Numbered from the stretch's first letter, positions 9,439-19,529 are shown. The stretch is DNA of 42,990 bases from Rhodobacteraceae bacterium CG17_big_fil_post_rev_8_21_14_2_50_65_11 (GCA_002783145.1 PFEX01000236.1:1-42990), one strand, 5' to 3'. Notes: generated from the letters alone by a model not told the origin. Made by a program: numbers and translations.

Positions 9439-9524
9439 GGGCGTTCTGTCGCGCTACTACACCTTGAAAGCAACGCCGAAAAGCCGATACATACCCGGCA
9501 AACCGAATTGTGGATGGGATAACC

Positions 9525-10046
9525 ATGTTTGACACGATGACCCTTACCAAGGCCGTTGGCAGCATCTGCGCCGCCTTGCTGATTCTGCTTCTGGGTGTTT
9601 GGGCCGCCAATGGCCTGTTCAACGTGGGGGGCGGCCACGGCGAAGATCATCTCGCCGGCTACGTCATCGACACCGGCGAGAACGAAGCGGCCGGAGAAGA
9701 CGTCGTCGAAGAAGTGGCGTTCTCGGAAATCCTTGCCGCCGCCGACCCGGCGGATGGCGAAGGGCTGTGGCGTCAATGCCGTGCTTGCCACGTGGTAGAC
9801 CCGGGCGTTCACGGCGTCGGTCCCTCGTTGCATGGTGTGGTTGGCCGCGATATTGCCTCTGCCGAAGGGTACAGCTATTCCAGCGCGCTTCTGGCTCTGG
9901 AAGGGGGCTGGACGCCCGAAGCGCTGAACGCCTGGCTTGAGAATCCGCGCGGCTACGCGCAGGGCACAGCGATGTCCTACGGCGGGATGCGCAGCGTCGA
10001 AGACCGCGCCGCGATGATCGCCTATCTCGACTCGCTTGATGAATGA
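9525..10046 (+). CDS. Membrane-anchored class I cytochrome c (CycM/c552-like)
   Basis: N-terminal TM segment; CRACH haem motif; GVGPSLHGVVGR; C-terminal MIAYLDSL. Confidence 0.9.
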   Translation: MFDTMTLTKAVGSICAALLILLLGVWAANGLFNVGGGHGEDHLAGYVIDTGENEAAGEDVVEEVAFSEILAAADPADGEGLWRQCRACHVVDPGVHGVGPSLHGVVGRDIASAEGYSYSSALLALEGGWTPEALNAWLENPRGYAQGTAMSYGGMRSVEDRAAMIAYLDSLDE

Positions 10047-10067
10047 TCTTGCGCCGTGCGCATCATG

Positions 10068-10093
10068 GGCCGCCCCTTCCGGGCGGCCTTTTT
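10068..10093 (+). terminator. Rho-independent terminator downstream of cytochrome c gene
   Basis: GGCCGCCC-CTTCC-GGGCGGCC followed by TTTTT. Confidence 0.9.
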
Positions 10094-10204
10094 CGTTTGG
10101 GCGATCACGAAGGCTTTATTCGTCTTGAACCGGGGCGGGGCTGGTCCTTACGATACCGACACCCATAACGAAAAACAGACCGACCTTTCGCAGGGGAGCC
10201 CCGA

Positions 10205-12091
10205 ATGACCCGCACCCGAGTTTCGACGCGCCCGCCCGGTTCGTGGTGGATGGCCATGCCACTGCTTGCTGCCACACTTCTTGCGACGCCCGGTTTCGGG
10301 CAGGATGACACCGGTCCGCTGACGGTTGCGCACGGCATTTCCACATTTGGCGATCTGCGCTACGGGCCGGATTTCGAGCATCTCGATTATGTCAATCCGG
10401 ATGCGCCGCGCGGTGGCGAACTCTCTTTCCCGTGGTCGGGGTCTTTCGATTCGCTTCACCCCTACACGCGACAGGGCCGGTCGGCGTTGCTGGCGTCGAT
10501 GCTCTTCGAGTCGATGCTCGAAGGCACCGACGACGAGGTGGGCAGTTTCTACTGCCTGCTGTGTGAAACCATCGCATACCCCGAAGACCGGTCCTACGTC
10601 ATCTTCACCCTGCGCGAGGAAGCCCGGTTTTCCGACGGCACGCCGGTCACTGCCGATGACGTGGTGTTCAGCTACGAGATCCTGCGCGACGAGGGGCTGC
10701 CGTCCTTCCGCGCGTCGATCGGGCTGACACTGTCCGGGGCGGAGGCGCTGGACGACCGCCGGGTGCGGTTCGAATTCAACCCCGACGCGCCCATTCGTGG
10801 CCGCATCGACACGGCGGGCGGCCTGCCGGTGTTCAGCCGCGCCAGCCACGAGGCATCGGGCCTCGATTTCGAGGAAAGCCGGCTGGAGCCGCTGATCGGA
10901 TCGGGGCCCTATGTTGCCGATACCGTCGAAGTCGGGGAGCGCATCGTCTATCGCCGCGATCCCGATTACTGGGGCGATCACCTGCCGATCAACCAGGGGC
11001 GGCACAATTACGAGACCATCCGCATCGAGTATTACGGCGATTCCATCGCCTCCTACGAGGGGTTCACCGCCGGGCAATACACGTTCCGCAATGAATCAAG
11101 CTCGAACCAGTGGGCCACGGCCTATGATTTCCCGCGACTGCAACAGGGCATCGTGGTGCGCGAGGAAATCCCCGATGGCACCATTTCCTCGGGCCAGAGC
11201 TTCGTGATGAACCTGCGCCGACCGCAGTTTCAGGATGTGCGGGTGCGCGAGGCGGTTTCGCTCATGTTCAATTTCGAGTGGACCAACCAGACGCTGTTCC
11301 ACGGTCTTTACAGCCCCAACGTGTCGTTCTGGGAAAACACCCATCTGGCAGCGACCGGTCTGCCATCGGAGGGCGAGTTGGCGCTGCTGGAGCCGCTGCG
11401 CGACCAGTTACGCCCAGAGATTTTCACCCAGGAGGCCTACGCGATCCCGCCGACCAATCCCGACCGGGCCTACAGCCGGGGCCGTGCACGCCAGGCGCTG
11501 CGGCTACTGGCAGAGGCCGGATGGGAACCGGGCGATGACGGAATGCTGCGCAACACGGCGGGCGAAAGGCTGAGAATCGAGTTTCTCAACACCTCGCCGC
11601 TGTTTGACCGGATCATCAACCCCTACGTCGAAAACCTTCAGGCCATCGGCATCGACGCCCGCCTGAACCGGATCGACAACGCCCAGTTCACGCAGCGCGA
11701 GCGTAACTATGACTTCGATATCATTACCGACCATTTCCCGATGGGTTATGAACCGGGGTCGAGCCTGCGGCAGTATTTCGGATCGGCCACGGCGAACGAT
11801 TCCGTGTTCAATTCCGCCGGTGTGGCCGACCCGGCCATCGACGCGCTGGTCGAGGCGGTGGTCGACGCCGAAACGCAGGAAGACCTGACCACCGCAGTGC
11901 AGGCGCTTGACCGGGTGCTGCGCTGGGAACGTTTCCGGGTGCCGCAATGGTATAACCCCAACCACTGGGTCGCTTATTACGACATATATCGCTACCCGGA
12001 AAACCTGCCGCCCTATTCGCTCGGCTTTCTGGATTTCTGGTGGATCGACCCGGATGCGGAGGCCGCGCTTGAAGATGCCGGCGTTCTGTAA
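10205..12091 (+). CDS. yejA: Extracellular solute-binding protein, family 5 (microcin C-type peptide transporter YejA-like)
   Basis: Signal peptide; HGISTFGDLRYGPDFEHLDYVNPDAPRGGELSF is typical of YejA; adjacent YejBEF. Confidence 0.9.
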   Translation: MTRTRVSTRPPGSWWMAMPLLAATLLATPGFGQDDTGPLTVAHGISTFGDLRYGPDFEHLDYVNPDAPRGGELSFPWSGSFDSLHPYTRQGRSALLASMLFESMLEGTDDEVGSFYCLLCETIAYPEDRSYVIFTLREEARFSDGTPVTADDVVFSYEILRDEGLPSFRASIGLTLSGAEALDDRRVRFEFNPDAPIRGRIDTAGGLPVFSRASHEASGLDFEESRLEPLIGSGPYVADTVEVGERIVYRRDPDYWGDHLPINQGRHNYETIRIEYYGDSIASYEGFTAGQYTFRNESSSNQWATAYDFPRLQQGIVVREEIPDGTISSGQSFVMNLRRPQFQDVRVREAVSLMFNFEWTNQTLFHGLYSPNVSFWENTHLAATGLPSEGELALLEPLRDQLRPEIFTQEAYAIPPTNPDRAYSRGRARQALRLLAEAGWEPGDDGMLRNTAGERLRIEFLNTSPLFDRIINPYVENLQAIGIDARLNRIDNAQFTQRERNYDFDIITDHFPMGYEPGSSLRQYFGSATANDSVFNSAGVADPAIDALVEAVVDAETQEDLTTAVQALDRVLRWERFRVPQWYNPNHWVAYYDIYRYPENLPPYSLGFLDFWWIDPDAEAALEDAGVL

Positions 12092-12097
12092 AGCAAG

Positions 12098-13255
12098 ATG
12101 AGCGCCTATATTCTCAGACGGATCTTGCTGATGATCCCGACGCTGATCGGAATCATGGTGATCAACTTCGCCCTCGTGCAATTTGTGCCCGGCGGGCCGA
12201 TCGACCAGATCATGGCGCAGCTGGAGGGCGAAGGCGATGTCTTTGCCGGGATATCCGGCGGCGGGTCCGAGACCGGCGGCAGCGGCGAGCTGGGCGGCGA
12301 GGACAGTTACCTGGGCGCGCGCGGCCTGCCGCCCGATTTCATCGCGGAACTGGAGGTGGAATTTCATTTCGCCCGGATTGTCTGCGACGCGGGCTATGAG
12401 GGTGAGCCGACGCTTGCCGCCGAGGAATGCGCGACCGAGACCATCCCGGTGCTGGAACGGTTTTTCCTGATGATGTGGGATTACATGCGCTTCGATTTCG
12501 GGGAAAGCTATTTCCGCTCCATCTCGGTCGTCGATCTGGTGGTCGAAAAGATGCCGGTTTCGATAACGCTGGGCCTGTGGTCCACGGTGATTGCCTACCT
12601 GGTGTCGATCCCGCTGGGCATCCGCAAGGCGACGCGCGATGGCACCAAGTTCGACACCTGGACCAGCGGCATGATCATCGTCGCCTATGCGATCCCCGGC
12701 TTCCTGTTCGCGATCCTGCTGCTGGTGCTGTTCGCGGGCGGATCCTACTGGCAGTTCTTCCCGCTGCGCGGTCTGACCTCTGACAATTGGGAGGAGTTGA
12801 GCCTGATCGGCAAGGTGCTGGATTATTTCTGGCACATCACGCTGCCGGTGCTGGCCTCGACCATCTCGGCCTTTGCCACGTTGACGTTGCTGACCAAGAA
12901 CAGTTTTCTGGACGAGATCAAGAAGCAATACGTGATGACCGCCAAGGCCAAGGGGCTGGGCGAGCGCCGGGTGCTGTATGGCCATGTCTTTCGCAACGCG
13001 ATGCTGATCGTGATCGCCGGGTTCCCGGCGGTCTTCGTGTCGGTGTTCTTCGGCGGTTCGCTGATCATCGAGACGATCTTCTCGCTCGACGGGCTTGGCC
13101 GTCTGGGGTTCGAGGCGGCGGTCAGCCGCGACTACCCGGTGATCTTCGGCACCCTCTTCGTCTTCGGGCTGATCGGGCTGGTCGTGGGGCTGTTTTCGGA
13201 CCTGATGTATGTCTGGATCGACCCGCGCATCGACTTCGAAACGCGGGAGACCTGA
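12098..13255 (+). CDS. yejB: Microcin C-type ABC transporter permease YejB
   Basis: [72 protein letters not shown]-type permease loop. Confidence 0.93.
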   Translation: MSAYILRRILLMIPTLIGIMVINFALVQFVPGGPIDQIMAQLEGEGDVFAGISGGGSETGGSGELGGEDSYLGARGLPPDFIAELEVEFHFARIVCDAGYEGEPTLAAEECATETIPVLERFFLMMWDYMRFDFGESYFRSISVVDLVVEKMPVSITLGLWSTVIAYLVSIPLGIRKATRDGTKFDTWTSGMIIVAYAIPGFLFAILLLVLFAGGSYWQFFPLRGLTSDNWEELSLIGKVLDYFWHITLPVLASTISAFATLTLLTKNSFLDEIKKQYVMTAKAKGLGERRVLYGHVFRNAMLIVIAGFPAVFVSVFFGGSLIIETIFSLDGLGRLGFEAAVSRDYPVIFGTLFVFGLIGLVVGLFSDLMYVWIDPRIDFETRET

Positions 13256-13258
13256 GCC

Positions 13259-14380
13259 ATGGCCCTTGTCACCCTGTCGCCGCTCAACCGGCGCCGTTTG
13301 CGCAACTTCAAGTCCAACCGGCGCGCCTACTGGTCGCTGGTAATCTTCGCCATCCTCTATGTCCTGTCGATCGGCGCGGAACTGATTGCCAATGACCGAC
13401 CGTTGCTTGTGCAATACCGGGGCGAGTATTTCACCCCGATTGTCAGCTTCTATCCCGAAACGGCCTTCGGCGGCGATTTCCGGACCGAGGCGGTCTACCG
13501 CGATATCGAGGTGCAATGCCTGATCATTTCCGGCGGGCTGGACAGGTGCTGGGACGATCCCGAGGGCGTGATCGCGGCGGCGCAGGACGGCTCGCTGGCC
13601 GAACGCGCGCCGGATTTCCACCGGGGCTGGCTGATCTGGCCACTGGTGCCCTATGCCTATAACACGGTGAACGATATCGGCGGATCGGCCCCCTCGGCCC
13701 CGGATGAAACGCATCTGCTGGGCACCGACGATACCGCACGCGATGTTCTGGCCCGCGTGATCTACGGCTTTCGCCTCAGTGTGACCTTTGCGCTGATCGT
13801 GACGGTCCTGACCTCCGTCATCGGCATTGCGGCGGGTGCGGTTCAGGGCTTTTTCGGCGGGTTGATCGACCTTCTGTTCCAGCGGGTGATCGAGCTTTGG
13901 GGCGCGACGCCAAGCCTTTACGTCATCATCATCGTTGCCGCCATTTTCCGCATGGATTTCTGGCTGCTGGTGTTTCTGATGACGCTCTTTGGCTGGACCG
14001 CGCTTGTCGGCGTCGTGCGGGCGGAATTCCTGCGCGCGCGCAACTTCGAATACGTCCGCGCCGCCCGCGCGCTTGGGGTCGGCAACGGCACGATCATGTT
14101 CCGCCATGTCCTTCCCAACGCGATGGTGGCGACGCTGACCATGCTGCCGTTCATCGTGACCGGCACGATCGGCGGGCTGGCAGCGCTCGATTTCCTCGGC
14201 TTCGGGCTGCCCTCCTCGGCGCCGTCGCTGGGCGAGCTGACCTTGCAGGCCAAGAACAACCTGCAGGCGCCATGGCTCGGCTTTACCGCGTTCTTTGCCT
14301 TTGCCTTCATGTTGTCGCTGCTGGTCTTCATCTTCGAAGGGGTGCGCGACGCGTTCGATCCCAGAAAGACGTTTCAATGA
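13259..14380 (+). CDS. yejE: ABC transporter permease YejE
   Basis: SPLNRRRLRNFKSNRRAYWSLVIF; HLLGTDDTARDVLARVIYGFRLSVTFAL; operon context. Confidence 0.93.
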   Translation: MALVTLSPLNRRRLRNFKSNRRAYWSLVIFAILYVLSIGAELIANDRPLLVQYRGEYFTPIVSFYPETAFGGDFRTEAVYRDIEVQCLIISGGLDRCWDDPEGVIAAAQDGSLAERAPDFHRGWLIWPLVPYAYNTVNDIGGSAPSAPDETHLLGTDDTARDVLARVIYGFRLSVTFALIVTVLTSVIGIAAGAVQGFFGGLIDLLFQRVIELWGATPSLYVIIIVAAIFRMDFWLLVFLMTLFGWTALVGVVRAEFLRARNFEYVRAARALGVGNGTIMFRHVLPNAMVATLTMLPFIVTGTIGGLAALDFLGFGLPSSAPSLGELTLQAKNNLQAPWLGFTAFFAFAFMLSLLVFIFEGVRDAFDPRKTFQ

Positions 14381-15978
14381 GCTTGCTCAAGGTCCGCAAC
14401 CTGTCGGTCAGCTTCACCCAGGACGGCGCGCGCACCGAGGCCGTGAAGGGCGTCAGCTTCGAGGTTGGTGAGGGCGAAACCGTGGCGATCGTCGGCGAAT
14501 CCGGCTCCGGCAAGTCGGTGACGGCGCTCTCTACCGTGTCGCTTCTGCCCGGTAGCGCGGAGGTGTCGGGGTCTGTCACCTATGACGGGCGCGAGATGAT
14601 CGGCGCGGCGGAGGCGGATCTGCGCAAGGTGCGGGGCAACGATATCAGCTTCATCTTCCAGGAGCCGATGACATCGCTCAACCCGTTGCACACGCTGGAA
14701 AAGCAACTGGGCGAAAGCATTGCTCTGCACCAGGGCGTGACCGGCGCGGCGGCGCGGGAGCGAATCCTTCAATTGCTGGACCGGGTCGGCATCCGCGACG
14801 CGGAAACCCGGCTGACGGCCTATCCGCACCAATTGTCGGGTGGGCAGCGGCAGCGCGTGATGATCGCCATGGCGCTTGCCAACGGCCCAGACCTTCTGGT
14901 TGCGGATGAACCGACGACGGCGCTCGATGTGACCATTCAGGCGCAGATCCTCGATCTTCTGGCCGACCTCAAGCAGCAGGAGAACATGAGCCTTCTGTTC
15001 ATCACCCATGACCTGACCATCGTGCGCCGCATCGCCGACCGGGTTTGCGTGATGAAAGACGGCGAGATCGTGGAAACCGGCCCGACCGAGAAGATCTTCA
15101 CTGACCCGCGCCACCCCTATACGCAAAAGTTACTGGCGGCCGAGCCGCAGGGCGCGCCCGACCCGGTGCCGCACAGCGCCAAGGAGATCGTGCGCACCGA
15201 AGGGTTGCGAGTCTGGTTCCCGATCCAGCGCGGTTTCCTGCGCCGGACGGTGGGCCATGTGAAGGCGGTCAACCAGGCGGACCTGTCGGTGCGGGCGGGC
15301 GAAACGCTGGGTATCGTGGGTGAATCCGGGTCCGGCAAGACAACGCTGGCACTGGCGATCCTGCGGCTCTTGTCCTCCGAGGGGCGGATCGTGTTCCAGG
15401 GTCAGGACGTGCAGGGCTGGCATTCCACCAGGCTGCGGCCGCTGCGAAAGCACATGCAGGTGGTATTTCAGGACCCCTTCGGGTCGCTTTCACCGCGGAT
15501 GACGGTGGAACAGATCGTGTCGGAGGGGCTGTTGATCCATGATCCGGTGCGCGCGGAAGACCGCGTCGCACGCGTTGCCGATATCCTGACCGAGGTCGGC
15601 CTCGACCCGGACATGATGCACCGCTACCCGCACGAGTTTTCCGGTGGCCAGCGGCAGCGTATCGCCATCGCCCGCGCGATGATCCTGAGCCCCCGCCTTG
15701 TGGTGCTGGACGAACCGACAAGCGCGCTCGACATGACGGTGCAGGTGCAGATCGTGGAACTTTTGCTGCGGCTGCAAAAGCGGCACAACCTTGCCTACCT
15801 CTTCATCAGTCATGACCTGAAGGTGGTTCGGGCGCTAAGCCACAAGGTGGTTGTGATGAAGACGGGCGATATCGTCGAAACGGGGACGACCGCCGAGATC
15901 TTCGACAACCCGAAATCCGCCTATACCCGCGAATTGATGGTGGCGGCTTTCGGAACGGCAGAGGGCGGGGCGGCCTGA
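14377..15978 (+). CDS. yejF: ABC transporter ATP-binding protein YejF (two ATPase domains)
   Basis: ATG at 14377 overlaps yejE stop (ATGA); two Walker A motifs ([17 protein letters not shown]), two [16 protein letters not shown] signatures. Confidence 0.95.
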   Translation: MSLLKVRNLSVSFTQDGARTEAVKGVSFEVGEGETVAIVGESGSGKSVTALSTVSLLPGSAEVSGSVTYDGREMIGAAEADLRKVRGNDISFIFQEPMTSLNPLHTLEKQLGESIALHQGVTGAAARERILQLLDRVGIRDAETRLTAYPHQLSGGQRQRVMIAMALANGPDLLVADEPTTALDVTIQAQILDLLADLKQQENMSLLFITHDLTIVRRIADRVCVMKDGEIVETGPTEKIFTDPRHPYTQKLLAAEPQGAPDPVPHSAKEIVRTEGLRVWFPIQRGFLRRTVGHVKAVNQADLSVRAGETLGIVGESGSGKTTLALAILRLLSSEGRIVFQGQDVQGWHSTRLRPLRKHMQVVFQDPFGSLSPRMTVEQIVSEGLLIHDPVRAEDRVARVADILTEVGLDPDMMHRYPHEFSGGQRQRIAIARAMILSPRLVVLDEPTSALDMTVQVQIVELLLRLQKRHNLAYLFISHDLKVVRALSHKVVVMKTGDIVETGTTAEIFDNPKSAYTRELMVAAFGTAEGGAA

Positions 15979-15991
15979 ACCGCCCGCCGCC

Positions 15992-17347
15992 TCAGATCGC
16001 GGAGCTGTGCCCCTCCGCCTGCATTTCATAGGCATCGAAGGCGCGCGCGATCAGGCGGGCAAGCGGCCGCCCCTCGGGCCGGATCGAAAAGCCCGCCGCG
16101 TTCCAGTCCACCATGTCCGGGAAGGCCTCGGCCGCTTCCTGGCAGAGCGCGGCAAGCTGTGCCGGCGACACGCCGAAACTGTCCACGATTTCGGCGCTGT
16201 CGATGCGAAAATCGCACATCAGGGCCTCGATCAACCGGGCACGCAGCTTGTCCTCGCCCTTGAAGACGTGACCGCGCCCGGTCGAGAGTTGCCCGGCGCG
16301 GACGGCCTTCTGGTAGTCGGCGGTTCCGGCGGCATTCTGGGCAAAGCCCTGCGGAAATTTCGAAATCGAAGACGCGCCAAGCCCGATCAGCACGTCGCAG
16401 GTGTCATCGGTATAGCCCTGGAAGTTCCGCCGCAGGCGACCGCCTTGCGCCGCCCTGGCCAAGCTGTCGCCCGGCCTTGCGAAATGGTCGATCCCGATCT
16501 CGTCGTAGCCGTCCCATTTGAACAGGTCGCGGGCCGTTTCGAACAAATCCAGCCGTTCTTCGGGGCGCGGCAGCATCTCCGTCGGGATCATCGCCTGCCG
16601 CTTGGCCATCCATGGCACATGCGCATAGCCGTAGAGAGCGACCCGGTCGGGGACGAGCGAGAGCAGCATCTGCACTGTGTCCGATATCTTTTCCTGCGTC
16701 TGGTTGGGCAGGCCGAACAGGATATCGGCGTTGAGCGAGGTGATGCCGCGCGCGCGGAGATCTTCCACTGCGTTGCGCGTGATCTCGTAGCTTTGCATGC
16801 GGCCGATGATCTTCTGGATGCCGGGGTCGAAATCCTGAACCCCGATCGAGGCACGGTTGAGCCCGGCGGCGGCGAGGGCGTCAAGCCGGGCGGGGCCGAT
16901 TTCGTTCGGGTCGATCTCGACCGAGAATTCCATGTCGTCGGAATAGGGGAAGGACCGCGCCAGTTCCGTGGTCAAATCGGAGATCATCGTATCTGACAGC
17001 AGCGTCGGCGTGCCGCCGCCCCAGTGCAGCCTTGCCACCTCCACCCCGCTGGGCAGCATCCCGGCGACCAACCGGATTTCCCTCTTCAGGGTTTCAAGGT
17101 AAGCCTGTACCGGCGCGTCGCTGCGCACCCCTTGGGTGCGGCAAGCACAGAACCAGCATAGCCTGCGGCAGAACGGCACATGCAGATAAAGCGATACCCG
17201 CGTTCCGGCGGGGATCGTGCGAATCCAGTCCTCGAATACACCAGAATCCACGTCGTTCGAGAACTTCGTGGCAGGCGGGTAGCTGGTGTAGCGCGGGACC
17301 TTGGCCTCGAAAAGTCCGAGGCGACGAAGTTGCGCAAGATTTTTCAT
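15992..17347 (-). CDS. hemN: Oxygen-independent coproporphyrinogen III oxidase (radical SAM)
   Basis: PRYTSYPPATKF; LYLHVPFCRRLCWFCAC radical SAM cluster motif; HWGGGTPT. Confidence 0.95.
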   Translation of the reverse strand: MKNLAQLRRLGLFEAKVPRYTSYPPATKFSNDVDSGVFEDWIRTIPAGTRVSLYLHVPFCRRLCWFCACRTQGVRSDAPVQAYLETLKREIRLVAGMLPSGVEVARLHWGGGTPTLLSDTMISDLTTELARSFPYSDDMEFSVEIDPNEIGPARLDALAAAGLNRASIGVQDFDPGIQKIIGRMQSYEITRNAVEDLRARGITSLNADILFGLPNQTQEKISDTVQMLLSLVPDRVALYGYAHVPWMAKRQAMIPTEMLPRPEERLDLFETARDLFKWDGYDEIGIDHFARPGDSLARAAQGGRLRRNFQGYTDDTCDVLIGLGASSISKFPQGFAQNAAGTADYQKAVRAGQLSTGRGHVFKGEDKLRARLIEALMCDFRIDSAEIVDSFGVSPAQLAALCQEAAEAFPDMVDWNAAGFSIRPEGRPLARLIARAFDAYEMQAEGHSSAI

Positions 17348-17382
17348 TGAAGTAGAATTACACAGCGACGAACAGGATGTAT

Positions 17383-17396
17383 TTGATCGAGATCAA
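17383..17396. promoter_or_regulatory. FNR box (perfect TTGAT-N4-ATCAA) between hemN and fnrL
   Basis: TTGATCGAGATCAA read directly; perfect match to the FNR/FnrL consensus. Confidence 0.9.
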
Positions 17397-17432
17397 AGCG
17401 ACGGCTCTTGGTCAGCACTCAAGGAAACACTT

Positions 17433-18179
17433 ATGCCCCAAAAATCCTTGGCAGTGTCGGATTTCGCGTGTTCGGATTGCCCGATAAGACACCGGGCCGT
17501 CTGTTCGCGCTGCGAGTCCGGTGAAATGGAACAGCTTGACGCGATCAAGTATTACAGGCGTTTCGAAGCCGGGCAGGCGATCGTCTGGGCCGGAGACAAG
17601 ATGGATTTCGTCGCGTCGGTGGTCGAAGGCGTGGCCGCCCTCACCCAGACGATGGAGGATGGCCGGCGCCAGATGGTCGGCCTGTTGCTGCCAAGCGATT
17701 TCCTTGGGCGCCCGAACCGCGAATCGGTCACCTATGATGTGACGGCGACGACGGAAGTGACGTTGTGCTGCTTCCGGCGCGTTCCGTTTCAGGGGTTGAT
17801 CGAGGCGACCCCGCATCTGAGCCAGCGGTTGCTGGAAATGACGCTGGATGAACTGGATGCGGCGCGCGAATGGATGCTGTTGCTCGGGCGCAAGACCGCG
17901 CGGGAGAAAATTGCCAGCTTCCTGTTCATCATTGCCCGGCGGGATGCCTCGCTCAAGAACTTCGGCGGATTGGAGTCGTTGTCCTTCGATCTGCCCCTGA
18001 CGCGTGAGGCGATGGCCGACTATCTTGGCCTGACATTGGAAACCGTCAGCCGACAGATGTCGGCGCTGAGGCGGGATGGTGTGATCGAATTGCAGGGCAA
18101 GCGCCATATTCTTGTCCCCAGTGTCGAAGCGCTGATGGACGAGACAGGCGACGACGCGGATGGTGGCGTCTATTCCTGA
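17433..18179 (+). CDS. fnrL: Crp/Fnr family anaerobic regulator FnrL
   Basis: N-terminal Cys cluster FACSDCPIRHRAVCSRC, central Cys, C-terminal HTH (LTREAMADYLGLTLETVSRQMSAL); synteny with hemN/ccoN. SD AAGGAAA upstream. Confidence 0.95.
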   Translation: MPQKSLAVSDFACSDCPIRHRAVCSRCESGEMEQLDAIKYYRRFEAGQAIVWAGDKMDFVASVVEGVAALTQTMEDGRRQMVGLLLPSDFLGRPNRESVTYDVTATTEVTLCCFRRVPFQGLIEATPHLSQRLLEMTLDELDAAREWMLLLGRKTAREKIASFLFIIARRDASLKNFGGLESLSFDLPLTREAMADYLGLTLETVSRQMSALRRDGVIELQGKRHILVPSVEALMDETGDDADGGVYS

Positions 18180-18440
18180 TCCGTCCTGAATATTCAGATG
18201 CTGGCCCAGTCGGTGAAGACCTGACCGGGCTTGCGGGCAGGGTTTCCCTGTGCGCGAACGCGGCGGTCGTGATGGTGCGGGACGCCGGTGGTGGCCAGGG
18301 CGGGGCGGTGTATGGGCGGTGCAGAACATGGTTTGGGGCCTCATCGGGTTGATGGGATCATCTGCGTTTCATATTAGTGTAATATAAACACTTATGCAAG
18401 GATATTCCGTGGCGTGTTCGCGGCCTTGAGGGCCGCACCG

Positions 18441-18468
18441 AAAAAGGGCGCCCGCACGGACGCCCTTT
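18441..18468 (-). terminator. Rho-independent terminator for the uspA-family gene
   Basis: Minus strand AAAGGGCGTCCGTGCGGGCGCCCTTTTT. Confidence 0.85.
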
Positions 18469-18496
18469 GCTTCGGCGATGATCGTCTGACGAGGCG

Positions 18497-19336
18497 TCAA
18501 TGCGCCATCAGCACCGGAATCTCCGCCTGTTCCAGCAGGTTGCGTGTGGCCCCGCCCAGGATCGCCTCGCGGAACCGGGAATGCCCGTAGGCGCCCATCA
18601 CCAGAAGATCGGCGTTCTGGTCGCTGACATGGCGCAGGATCATGTCAGAGATCCGCGGCATGGTGCAGGCGACGATCGACACCTCGACATTGGCACCGTG
18701 GCGGGTCAGCATCTCCGACAACTCGGTTCCGGGATCGGCGGTTTCGGTGCCGTGGCGCTGTGGGTCGATGATCAGGATCTCGACCTCCTTCGCCGCCAGC
18801 AACAAAGGCATCGCGCGGCGCACGGCGCTTAGCGCCTCGGTGCTTTCGTTCCACGCGATGACCACGCGCGATGGCCGAGTGTCGGGCGCCTTGTCGCCCG
18901 GCAGGACCATGACCGGCGCCTGCCCCTGGAACATGGCCGCTTCGATGATGACGGGCGCGTCCATTGTGCGGCTTTCACCATACGGTCTTGGCAGCATCAC
19001 GAGGTCGGAAAACCGGGCCCGCCTGGCGACCAGCCCGGCGACCGATGCGGTCTGCGCAATGACAGCATCGACCCCCCAACTGATTTCGCTGTGCCCAAGC
19101 CTGTCGCGCACGGATTGTTCAAGCGCCTTTGCCTCGTTTTGGGCGTAGAGCAGGGTTTCTTCATGCATCAGTGCGGTCGCGCCGGCAAAGTAATACCCCG
19201 TTTGCGTTCGGTCGATCCCGAGGCAGAGAACATCCAGATGCGCGCCCTCGGCGCGAGCGAAGGGAATTGCGGCCTCCAGAACGGGACTCACGTCCTCTTG
19301 GTCGGTGATGACGGTGAATATGCTCTTATAGGCCAT
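18497..19336 (-). CDS. Universal stress protein (tandem Usp domains)
   Basis: Ends with DLLVMGAYGHSRFREAILGGATRNLLEQAEIPVLMAH, the Usp ATP-binding-type motif. Confidence 0.92.
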   Translation of the reverse strand: MAYKSIFTVITDQEDVSPVLEAAIPFARAEGAHLDVLCLGIDRTQTGYYFAGATALMHEETLLYAQNEAKALEQSVRDRLGHSEISWGVDAVIAQTASVAGLVARRARFSDLVMLPRPYGESRTMDAPVIIEAAMFQGQAPVMVLPGDKAPDTRPSRVVIAWNESTEALSAVRRAMPLLLAAKEVEILIIDPQRHGTETADPGTELSEMLTRHGANVEVSIVACTMPRISDMILRHVSDQNADLLVMGAYGHSRFREAILGGATRNLLEQAEIPVLMAH

Positions 19337-19390
19337 GTGCGTCCTCCGTAGCTGCTGCGCGATTAATACGAACGTAGATTGAGCGACACA

Positions 19391-19404
19391 TTGACATGCA
19401 TCAA
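19391..19404. promoter_or_regulatory. FNR-like box 1 (TTGACATGCATCAA), usp-proximal
   Basis: One mismatch from TTGAT-N4-ATCAA; in divergent usp/ccoN intergenic region. Confidence 0.85.
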
Positions 19405-19423
19405 GCCGCCAGATGAGACTACA

Positions 19424-19437
19424 TTGACATAGATCAA
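19424..19437. promoter_or_regulatory. FNR-like box 2 (TTGACATAGATCAA), ccoN-proximal
   Basis: One mismatch from TTGAT-N4-ATCAA; 33 bp centre-to-centre from box 1. Confidence 0.85.
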
Positions 19438-19529
19438 AGCCGGATCGTGTCGCCTGCGCGATCTGGAGGAAGATGGAACCGTTCCGGGCGGCTTACGAGT
19501 CGCGCCGGGGCACGATAGAGGGACGATCA

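Noticed and set aside
11504-14377. 957-codon antisense ORF across yejA-yejB-yejE
   Set aside because: Composition (R/Q/H/D/E-rich, low complexity) is typical of the antisense frame of high-GC genes with strong third-position bias; the sense frames have clear family motifs. No start-region signal seen.
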